Assembly (NCBI GenBank): GCA_937928195.1
Contig: CALEYZ010000116.1
Coordinates: 1 to 7,379, forward strand
Source of the DNA: an uncultured Limnohabitans sp.
GTDB taxonomy: Bacteria > Pseudomonadota > Gammaproteobacteria > Burkholderiales > Burkholderiaceae_C
Length of the DNA: 7,379 nucleotides
Reading direction: 5' to 3'
Shown here: positions 1 through 5,418 of the stretch, piece after piece
Numbering within the stretch: position 1 is the stretch's first letter
Layout: the number at the start of each line of letters is the position of its first letter
The notes under the pieces: model-generated
Told to the model about the DNA's origin: nothing
The model's database searches: none
The model's input: only the letters and a program-made list of their open reading frames with translations
Position numbers and translations under genes: made by a program

Positions 1-2307
1 GGCCGCGGCATTCCCACCGGCGTGAAGATGGACGACAAGCACGAGCCCAAGCTCTCGGCCTCAGAAATTGCGCTTACTGAATTGCACGCAGGCGGCAAGT
101 TCAATCAAAACAGTTACAAAGTGTCGGGCGGTTTGCACGGCGTGGGCGTGAGCTGCGTGAACGCGCTCAGCAAGTGGTTGCGCCTCACGGTGCGTCGCGA
201 CGGCAAAGTGCATCAAATTGAATTTGCCAAAGGCTTTGTGCAAAACCGTTTGCTCGAAATGGTCGACGGCGTTGAAGTGTCGCCCATGAAGATCACGGGA
301 GCCACTGAAAAACGCGGTACCGAAGTTCACTTCTTGCCCGACACCGACATCTTCACGCAGAACCACGATTTCCATTACGAAATTTTGGCCAAGCGTTTGC
401 GTGAACTCAGCTTCTTGAACAACGGCGTGCGCATTCGCCTCAAAGACGAACGCAGTGGCAAAGAAGACGACTTCTCTGGTGCCGGTGGCGTCAAGGGCTT
501 CGTTGATTTCATCAACGCCAACAAAAAAGTATTGCACCCCAACGCGTTCATCGCGATGGGCGAGCGCCCTGCCGATTCGTACGGTGGCATTCCAGGCACA
601 AGCATTGGTGTGGAAGTGGCCATGCAGTGGAACGATGGGTACAACGAAAGCGTTTTGTGCTTCACCAACAACATTCCACAACGCGACGGTGGCACTCACC
701 TCACCGGTTTGCGTGCAGCCATGACACGTGTCATTGGCAAGTACATTGAGAAAAACGAAATTGCCAAAAAGCAAAAGGTTGAAGTCAGTGGCGACGACAT
801 GCGCGAAGGCTTGTGCTGCGTGCTCAGCGTCAAAGTGCCCGAGCCCAAGTTTTCTAGCCAGACCAAAGACAAGTTGGTGTCCAGCGAAGTACGTGCACCC
901 GTAGAAGACATCGTGGCCAAAGCCCTGGGCGACTTTTTGGAAGAACGCCCCAACGACGCCAAAATTTTGTGCGGCAAGATTGTCGAAGCAGCGCGCGCCC
1001 GTGAAGCTGCGCGCAAAGCCCGCGAAATGACACGCCGCAAAGGTGTGCTCGATGGCATGGGCTTGCCCGGCAAGTTGGCCGACTGCCAAGAAAAAGATCC
1101 CGCGCTTTGCGAAATCTACATCGTGGAGGGTGACTCCGCCGGCGGTTCTGCCAAGCAGGGCCGTGATCGCAAATTCCAAGCCATCTTGCCCTTGCGCGGC
1201 AAGATTCTGAACGTTGAAAAAGCACGCTACGAAAAATTGCTCACCAGCAATGAAATCGTCACGCTCATCACGGCGCTGGGCACGGGCATCGGCAAAGTGA
1301 CGGCCGACTCTGGCAAGAGTGGCACCGACGACTTCAACGTCGACAAACTGCGTTACCACCGCATCATCATCATGACCGACGCCGACGTTGACGGCGCCCA
1401 CATTCGCACCTTGTTGCTCACCTTCTTCTACCGCCAAATGCCAGACTTGGTCGAGCGCGGCCACATCTACATTGCGCAGCCACCGCTTTACAAAGTGAAG
1501 GCCGGCAAAGAAGAGTTGTATTTGAAAGATGCACCGGCACTCGATGGCTTCTTGCTCCGCATCGCTTTGAAAGACGCCAGCATTGCCACCGGCGGCGCAT
1601 CACCGCAGGTGCTGAGTGGCGACACGCTCGAGTCTTTGGCGCGCAAGCACCAAGTGGCCGAAGCCGTCATTCACCGCTTGTCCAACTTCATGGACGCCGA
1701 AGCTTTGCGCGCCATTGCCGATGGCGTGGCCCTCAATCTCGACAACCTCGACAACGCCGCTGAATGCGCGCCCGCTTTGCAAGCCAAACTGCGCGAACTC
1801 AACACCACCGGCGTGCCCGCTGAAGTGACAGCCGAGTTTGATGTGCGCACCGACAAGCCCTTGCTGCGCATCAGCCGTCGCCACCACGGCAACATCAAGA
1901 GCAGTGTCATCACGCAAGACTTTGTGCACGGCGCAGATTACGCTGCTTTGGCTGAAGCGGCCAACACCTTCCGTGGTTTGTTGGGCGAAGGCGCCAAGGT
2001 CATGCGCGGTGAAGGCGACAAGCAAAAAGAAGAGAAGACCAACGACTTCCGCCAAGCCATGGCCTGGCTCATTGGCGAAGCCGAGCGCACCACCAGCCGT
2101 CAGCGTTACAAGGGCTTGGGCGAGATGAACCCCGCTCAACTGTGGGAAACCACCATGGACCCCACTGTGCGCCGTTTGTTGCGTGTGCAAATTGACGACG
2201 CCATTGAAGCCGATCGCGTGTTCACCATGCTGATGGGTGACGAGGTGGAGCCACGTCGCAACTTCATTGAGAGCAACGCACTGCGCGCTGGCAACATCGA
2301 CATTTGA
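1..2307 (+). CDS. gyrB: DNA gyrase subunit B, 5'-truncated by window edge
   Basis: ATPase subunit of type II topoisomerase DNA gyrase, which with GyrA introduces negative supercoils using ATP. The reading frame is open from base 1 and gives 768 residues. The first residues, GRGIP, match the ATP-pocket segment just after the catalytic-pocket Asp, so roughly 75-90 N-terminal residues lie outside the window. Seen in order (fragment numbering): GHKL ATP-lid motif GGLHGVGVS (43-51), QRDGGTH (227-233), the transducer QTK loop (287-289), TOPRIM EGDSAGG (376-382), the metal-binding DADVDG (460-465) and the tail motif QRYKGLGEMNP (701-711), ending NIDI. The region between DADVDG and QRYKGLG holds the extra domain typical of proteobacterial GyrB. 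QRYKGLGEMNP and the overall similarity favour GyrB over ParE. The gene ends only 9 bases from the convergent rhtA stop, and no terminator is obvious. In many bacteria gyrB lies near dnaA-dnaN at the origin; that cannot be seen here. No frameshift or missing catalytic residue. Confidence 0.98.
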   Translation, partial: GRGIPTGVKMDDKHEPKLSASEIALTELHAGGKFNQNSYKVSGGLHGVGVSCVNALSKWLRLTVRRDGKVHQIEFAKGFVQNRLLEMVDGVEVSPMKITGATEKRGTEVHFLPDTDIFTQNHDFHYEILAKRLRELSFLNNGVRIRLKDERSGKEDDFSGAGGVKGFVDFINANKKVLHPNAFIAMGERPADSYGGIPGTSIGVEVAMQWNDGYNESVLCFTNNIPQRDGGTHLTGLRAAMTRVIGKYIEKNEIAKKQKVEVSGDDMREGLCCVLSVKVPEPKFSSQTKDKLVSSEVRAPVEDIVAKALGDFLEERPNDAKILCGKIVEAARAREAARKAREMTRRKGVLDGMGLPGKLADCQEKDPALCEIYIVEGDSAGGSAKQGRDRKFQAILPLRGKILNVEKARYEKLLTSNEIVTLITALGTGIGKVTADSGKSGTDDFNVDKLRYHRIIIMTDADVDGAHIRTLLLTFFYRQMPDLVERGHIYIAQPPLYKVKAGKEELYLKDAPALDGFLLRIALKDASIATGGASPQVLSGDTLESLARKHQVAEAVIHRLSNFMDAEALRAIADGVALNLDNLDNAAECAPALQAKLRELNTTGVPAEVTAEFDVRTDKPLLRISRRHHGNIKSSVITQDFVHGADYAALAEAANTFRGLLGEGAKVMRGEGDKQKEEKTNDFRQAMAWLIGEAERTTSRQRYKGLGEMNPAQLWETTMDPTVRRLLRVQIDDAIEADRVFTMLMGDEVEPRRNFIESNALRAGNIDI

Positions 2308-2316
2308 GTCGGTGCG

Positions 2317-3189
2317 TCAATCCGTGATCTTGCGTTGACCTGCGGTCATGGCGCTTCCCATCGAAGCGGCCATGATCAAACCAATGGCACTGATTTGTTG
2401 CGTGCTTAGCTGCTCTGACAATACCAACCAACCTGCCAAGGCGCCCACGGCAGGCTCCAAACTCAGCAAGATGCTGAAGGTTTGTTTGGGCAAGTGCTTG
2501 AGTGAGTACATTTCCAAGCTGTAGGGAATGGCGCTTGAGAGCAAGGCAATGCCCAAGCCCGTCAGCATCCATTGCACATTCAGCAATGATGCGCCGGCCA
2601 CACTGACGCCAAAAGGGGTGACCACCAGTGCGGCCACCAGCATGCCCATGGGCGTGGCAAAGGCGCCAATGCGATCGGCCACGCGCTGGCCCAACACGAT
2701 GTACATGGCCCAACAGAAACCTGCGCCCAAGGCGAAAGCAATGCCCATCGGATCAAGGGATGCCACTGCACCCTCCGCCCCCAAGGTCTGACCTAAAGGC
2801 AAGATCAAGCCCATGCCGACGATGGCCAACACAATCCACACAAAATCAAGCGGTTTTTTAGAAGACCACAGGGCCACAGCCAAGGGGCCCGTGAACTCAA
2901 TGGCAATGGCCAAACCAAAGGGCACGGTTTTGATGGCGCTGTAAAACAGCAGGTTCATGACACCCAAGGTGGCGCCAAACATGATCAGCGGTGGGGCGTC
3001 GGCCCAGGTCCAGGCGCGGCGCCAAGGTCGCCAAAAGGCCATGAGCAAGAGTGTGGAAAAAATCAGGCGGTACGTGGTGGTGCCTTCAGCGCCTACATGC
3101 GGAAACAAACTCTTGGCCAGCGAGGTGCCTGCACACAAGGTGATCAAACTGCCCATCAGGGCTGCCACAGGAAGCACAGGAAACTTCAT
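2317..3189 (-). CDS. rhtA: RhtA-type EamA/DMT-superfamily inner-membrane exporter
   Basis: A 290-residue, very hydrophobic protein with about ten membrane segments in two EamA repeats, the layout of the drug/metabolite transporter superfamily. It closely follows E. coli RhtA (threonine/homoserine exporter, 295 aa) in recalled motifs: SLAKSLFP (23-30), EFTGPLAVAL (98-107), DFVWIVLA (115-122), ALGAGFCWAMYI (153-164), IPYSLEM (221-227), SLEPAVGALAG (243-253) and a late AASMGS (274-279). The ATG overlaps the stop of the accessory gene by four bases (ATGA) and has no clear Shine-Dalgarno, so it is probably translated by coupling. It is the last gene of the nitrile hydratase transcription unit, converging on gyrB. 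Family membership is secure. The substrate is not: amino acids are the known RhtA substrates, while export or uptake of an amide, acid or nitrile-pathway compound is only suggested by context. Confidence 0.9.
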   Translation of the reverse strand: MKFPVLPVAALMGSLITLCAGTSLAKSLFPHVGAEGTTTYRLIFSTLLLMAFWRPWRRAWTWADAPPLIMFGATLGVMNLLFYSAIKTVPFGLAIAIEFTGPLAVALWSSKKPLDFVWIVLAIVGMGLILPLGQTLGAEGAVASLDPMGIAFALGAGFCWAMYIVLGQRVADRIGAFATPMGMLVAALVVTPFGVSVAGASLLNVQWMLTGLGIALLSSAIPYSLEMYSLKHLPKQTFSILLSLEPAVGALAGWLVLSEQLSTQQISAIGLIMAASMGSAMTAGQRKITD

Positions 3190-3569
3190 GCCGTCAATGT
3201 GATCGGTTGGCCGTGCGGTGTGCGGGCCGCCGCATCTTCCCAGGCATGTTCCAAGTCATGAATTTGCTCGGCCGTGCCCAATTGCTTGGCCAACACCATG
3301 GCCTCCAGGGCGTTGAGCCAGTGGGTGTAGTAGGTGACGCCGGTGTCTGCATCACCTGCCGCTTGCGCATTGAGAATTTCTTGTGTCAGCGCCGCAGCCC
3401 ATTCAGGCCAAGTGAACAAGCCTTTTTCATGCAGCTGCAGGGTCATGGCGAACGCATGCGCTTGCCAGGGTTCTGAAAACACGGTGCCATGGACGTCTTG
3501 CACGGGCAGCGGCATGTGCCCACCGCAATGTTGGGCAATCTCTTCGAGGGTCAGGTGGGTGTTTTGCAT
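3186..3569 (-). CDS. Nitrile hydratase accessory (activator) protein
   Basis: A 127-residue soluble protein of the nitrile hydratase accessory family, which includes the P14K/NhlE-type activators that help load cobalt into alpha, in studied cases by forming a complex with alpha that swaps with apo enzyme. Visible family features are FSEPWQAHAFAM (31-42), GLFTWPEWA (50-58) and TGVTYYTHWLNALE (76-89). The same layout of PW, then WxxxL, then YYxxWLxALE occurs in the N-terminal half of the neighbouring beta subunit, so it is a beta-related paralogue without the C-terminal barrel. It starts 19 bases after the nthB stop and overlaps rhtA by four bases (ATGA). No good Shine-Dalgarno precedes the ATG, so reinitiation after nthB is likely. 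Family call is strong; the chaperone role is inferred from characterised relatives. Confidence 0.9.
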   Translation of the reverse strand: MQNTHLTLEEIAQHCGGHMPLPVQDVHGTVFSEPWQAHAFAMTLQLHEKGLFTWPEWAAALTQEILNAQAAGDADTGVTYYTHWLNALEAMVLAKQLGTAEQIHDLEHAWEDAAARTPHGQPITLTA

Positions 3570-3588
3570 GCGTGTGATTCAAAAGACT

Positions 3589-4263
3589 TCAGGCCACCGA
3601 CTCTAAATAAGATTCCCATGCGTCCACGGTAACTTCCACAGTGGGGTCACTTTGCGCTCCCCACAGTGTAGGGCCGTCAAACACCACGGTGTAGAGCCAT
3701 TCGACCGGCACATTGAAGGGCGGCATGGCGCGCAAGGTGTGCCCATCTGGAAACACATGGCCGCCATGGACGCTCACGATGGTTCCGACATGACCGCGCA
3801 CATAACGCGGCAAACGGGTATGGCCTTGAGGGTGCATGTTGCGTGCCCGAACTTTTTGGCCCACGCTGAACAGGGCGGGTTGATCAATGGGGCGTTCCGT
3901 GGGACTGCCGGCTTTCAAGGCCGCGTCCACGGTCTCTCTGGTGAGGACCCGGTTCACTTTGACCGGCGGTGCACTCAGTTGTCCGCTTGCAAGTTCTGCT
4001 TGCGTCACCATGCCGCGCTCTAGCATCAGCTTTTCGAGGGCGCGGATCCAAATTTCGTAATAGCTGCTGGACAGGTAAGTGGCAGGTGGCAACGACTCGC
4101 GCGCCGAACGGCTCAGGTCAATGTTCCACTGGCCACTGGCGCCCATGGCCACCGTGACAGCCATGGCCCGGCTTTCCCATGGCGCATGAAACAAAGGCTC
4201 ATTGACTTCCAGGAGAACAGGGCCAAATCCTTGTTGGCCGCCCATGTCGTGCACGCCGTTCAT
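3589..4263 (-). CDS. nthB: Nitrile hydratase subunit beta
   Basis: Beta subunit of nitrile hydratase, which hydrates R-CN to R-CONH2 in the cytoplasm as a heterodimer or heterotetramer with alpha. The protein has 224 residues and begins with the family signature MNGVHDMGGQQGFGP, which sets the start. An open frame continues upstream to 4653, but that stretch only shadows nthA. The helical N-terminal half carries EPLFHAPWE (22-30), Arg52 and PPATYLSSSYYEIWIRALE (59-77). The C-terminal SH3-like barrel (about 130-224) carries GHTRLPRYVRGHVG (147-160), HGGHVFPD (166-173), EWLYTVVF (188-195) and LWG (200-202). By recalled alignment to the Pseudonocardia thermophila enzyme, Arg52 and Arg150 occupy the places of the two beta arginines that hydrogen-bond the oxidised cysteines of the alpha metal claw. 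The start overlaps the nthA stop by four bases (ATGA), which should keep subunits near one to one. Length and key residues look intact. Confidence 0.95.
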   Translation of the reverse strand: MNGVHDMGGQQGFGPVLLEVNEPLFHAPWESRAMAVTVAMGASGQWNIDLSRSARESLPPATYLSSSYYEIWIRALEKLMLERGMVTQAELASGQLSAPPVKVNRVLTRETVDAALKAGSPTERPIDQPALFSVGQKVRARNMHPQGHTRLPRYVRGHVGTIVSVHGGHVFPDGHTLRAMPPFNVPVEWLYTVVFDGPTLWGAQSDPTVEVTVDAWESYLESVA

Positions 4264-4865
4264 ACGAGTGCAGTCCCGATCATGGCGTCGCGTGTCACCC
4301 GTTTGGCCAGTTCGGCTTGCGACAAATGCGCGGTGCCAGCGGGTTGTCGTGGCAAGACCAAGTAACGGACTTCGGCTGTGGAATCCCAAACGCGAATGCG
4401 GGTGCTCTCGGGCAAGGTGACGCCAAAGTCGGCCAAGACTTTGCGGGGCTCGAGCACGGCGCGCGCGCGATAAGCGGCACTTTTGTACCAAACAGGCGGC
4501 AAGCCCAAGACCGTCCAGGGGTAGCAGCTGCAGAGCGTGCAAACCACCATGTTGTGTTGCTCGGGCGTGTTTTCTACGGCCACCATGTGTTCGCCCTGGC
4601 GACCTGTAAAGCCCAATGAGGCAATGGCGGCTGTGGCATCTTTCAATAACCAAGCTTTGAATTCAGGCTCGGCCCAGGCTTTGGCCACCACTTGGGCGCC
4701 GTTGTGAGGGCCTACTTCGGTTTCGTAGGTTTCGATGATGCGGTCAATTGCCGCCGGGTCGATGTAGCCTTTTTGAGTGAGCAGGCTTTCCAAGGCGCGA
4801 ACCCGGACGTCCATCTCACTTAAGGTGGAATGGTCGTGATCATGGTCATGAGTATGGCCGGTCAT
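4260..4865 (-). CDS. nthA: Nitrile hydratase subunit alpha, cobalt type
   Basis: Metal-binding catalytic subunit of nitrile hydratase, 201 residues. The claw motif CTLCSC is at 109-114, preceded by VENTP (97-101) and followed by YPW and VLGLPPVWYKS (119-129); RVWDSTAEVRY (158-168) and TRDAMIG (191-197) are also family-typical. Thr in the second claw position and Tyr just after the last Cys mark the cobalt type; iron enzymes usually have Ser and Thr there. In the family, two of the three cysteines are oxidised to sulfinic and sulfenic acid. The start at 4865 is preferred over the in-frame ATG at 4949 because GGGAG lies six bases upstream and because MTGHTHDHDHDHS resembles the His-rich start I recall for Pseudomonas putida cobalt nitrile hydratase alpha. 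This His/Asp stretch (4-12) may bind metal. First gene of the leftward operon, divergent from yajC. Confidence 0.96.
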   Translation of the reverse strand: MTGHTHDHDHDHSTLSEMDVRVRALESLLTQKGYIDPAAIDRIIETYETEVGPHNGAQVVAKAWAEPEFKAWLLKDATAAIASLGFTGRQGEHMVAVENTPEQHNMVVCTLCSCYPWTVLGLPPVWYKSAAYRARAVLEPRKVLADFGVTLPESTRIRVWDSTAEVRYLVLPRQPAGTAHLSQAELAKRVTRDAMIGTALV

Positions 4866-4871
4866 GGTCGT

Positions 4872-4876
4872 CTCCC
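4872..4876 (-). promoter_or_regulatory. Ribosome binding site of nthA
   Basis: GGGAG on the minus strand ends six bases before the ATG at 4865. It is the only clear Shine-Dalgarno in the four-gene leftward operon and decides the nthA start in favour of 4865 over 4949. The other three genes appear to rely on overlap or close spacing. Confidence 0.75.
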
Positions 4877-4901
4877 GAATTGGACAAGGTCTTTGGGGCC
4901 C

Positions 4902-4907
4902 ATCATA
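4902..4907 (-). promoter_or_regulatory. Possible -10 box for the nitrile hydratase operon
   Basis: On the minus strand TATGAT, five of six matches to the sigma-70 -10 consensus, lies 36 bases upstream of the nthA ATG. No good -35 hexamer is found at 16-18 bases (the 17-base position reads CAACCG), so this is either an activator-dependent promoter or a chance match. Confidence 0.25.
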
Positions 4908-4926
4908 GCCCCGCATACAATCAGCG

Positions 4927-4938
4927 GTTGGCCCCAAC
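4927..4938. repeat. Short inverted repeat in the nthA/yajC divergent region
   Basis: GTTGG-CC-CCAAC forms a five-base inverted repeat with a two-base centre. It lies near the middle of the 132-base divergent region, overlapping the place expected for an nthA -35 box and lying upstream of the candidate yajC promoter. Such a site could be a regulator operator, but five-base arms also arise by chance. Confidence 0.25.
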
Positions 4939-4944
4939 AGCCGT

Positions 4945-4974
4945 TTCACAGCAGACTTTTGGGGAGATTATTCT
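4945..4974 (+). promoter_or_regulatory. Candidate sigma-70 promoter of yajC-secDF
   Basis: TTCACA (4945-4950, five of six matches to TTGACA) and TATTCT (4969-4974, four of six matches to TATAAT) are separated by 18 bases. Transcription would start near 4981, leaving a leader of roughly 15 bases before yajC that contains the GGAG ribosome site. The AT-rich stretch around the -10 stands out from its GC-rich surroundings. Not experimentally supported. Confidence 0.4.
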
Positions 4975-4986
4975 TTATTTATCAGT

Positions 4987-4990
4987 GGAG
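4987..4990 (+). promoter_or_regulatory. Ribosome binding site of yajC
   Basis: GGAG lies seven bases before the ATG at 4998 and four bases before the adjacent in-frame ATG at 4995. The spacing favours 4998, giving a protein starting MFISSAFAQ rather than MMFISSAFAQ. Confidence 0.65.
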
Positions 4991-4997
4991 TTCGATG

Positions 4998-5330
4998 ATG
5001 TTCATTTCATCCGCATTTGCCCAAACCGCCCCAGCTGCTGCAGCCGGTGGTGACGTTCAGTCTTCTTTGATGAGCATGTTGCCCTTGCTCTTGATGTTTG
5101 TGGTGCTGTATTTCGTCATGATTCGCCCCCAAATGAAGAAGCAAAAAGAACACAAGGCCATGATCGATGCGCTGGCCAAAGGCGATGAAATCATCACCGC
5201 CGGTGGCTTCTTGGGCAAAGTTAGCAAATTGGGCGACGGCTTTTTGAGCGTTGAAATTGCCAATGGCGTGGAAGTGCAAATGCAGCGTTCCGCTGTGGTG
5301 CAAGTGCTGCCTAAAGGCACGATCAAGTAA
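4998..5330 (+). CDS. yajC: Sec translocon accessory subunit YajC
   Basis: Small single-span inner-membrane protein of the SecDF-YajC complex, which associates with SecYEG during protein export. The 110-residue product starts MFISSAFAQ, has an Ala-rich linker, one membrane segment (about 24-42, LMSMLPLLLMFVVLYFVMI) and the family hallmark IRPQMKKQKEH (42-52) at the cytoplasmic edge. A small soluble domain follows with GDEIITAGGFLGKV (62-75) and IANGVEVQMQR (87-97). ATG 4998 is chosen for its spacing from GGAG; ATG 4995 would add one Met. Length is normal for the family. It is the first gene of a rightward operon with secD and secF. The tgt and queA genes that commonly precede yajC in proteobacteria are absent; the divergent nitrile hydratase operon occupies that place. 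Confidence 0.96.
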   Translation: MFISSAFAQTAPAAAAGGDVQSSLMSMLPLLLMFVVLYFVMIRPQMKKQKEHKAMIDALAKGDEIITAGGFLGKVSKLGDGFLSVEIANGVEVQMQRSAVVQVLPKGTIK

Positions 5331-5341
5331 ATGCCCCCAAG

Positions 5342-5365
5342 GCCTAAGCCACTGAGTGCTTGGGC
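5342..5365 (+). other. Stem-loop between yajC and secD
   Basis: GCCTAAG (5342-5348) pairs with CTTGGGC (5359-5365) with one G-U pair. After a single bulged C (5349), CAC (5350-5352) pairs with GTG (5356-5358), closing a TGA loop. This gives about ten base pairs just after the yajC stop. No U-tract follows directly; a pyrimidine-rich run (5389-5403) begins over 20 bases later. An RNA-stability or attenuation element within the operon transcript is more plausible than a full terminator, since secD continues downstream. Confidence 0.45.
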
Positions 5366-5418
5366 GCGTGTTGTGCTATTTCGTAGTGCTCTTTTTCTTC
5401 TTTGAAGCGGCTGCCATC

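Noticed and set aside
61..1464. A 467-codon open frame on the minus strand inside gyrB
   Set aside because: It lies wholly antisense to gyrB, whose sense frame carries all GyrB motifs. The composition (repeated Val, Gly, Ala, His, Phe) is what a codon-biased gene gives in the opposite strand, and no family is recognisable.
1600..2190. A 196-codon minus-strand open frame inside the gyrB C-terminal part
   Set aside because: Antisense shadow of a conserved gene, with no recognisable domain, ribosome site or operon context.
2336..2348. Inverted repeat TGACC-TGC-GGTCA as a terminator for gyrB
   Set aside because: Only five base pairs, no following T-run on either strand, and it lies within the rhtA coding sequence.
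4264..4653. Upstream extension of the nthB frame to 354 residues
   Set aside because: This part overlaps nthA in another frame, reads as low-quality Arg/His/Leu-rich sequence and precedes the family-standard start MNGVHDMGG at 4263.
4866..4949. Longer nthA starting at ATG 4949
   Set aside because: The extra 28 residues resemble no alpha subunit and would cross the likely promoter region; ATG 4865 has GGGAG at ideal spacing and the expected His-rich start.
4998..5024. YajC N-terminus MFISSAFAQ as a cleaved signal peptide
   Set aside because: The AFA-Q pattern looks like a signal peptidase site, but the hydrophobic run before it is far too short; this start is normal for betaproteobacterial YajC, whose membrane span lies later.
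5356..5418. GTG start giving SecD a 21-residue hydrophobic extension
   Set aside because: MNRYPVWK at 5419 is the usual SecD start; the extension would add a second hydrophobic run before the first membrane segment and starts inside a hairpin right after an in-frame TGA.
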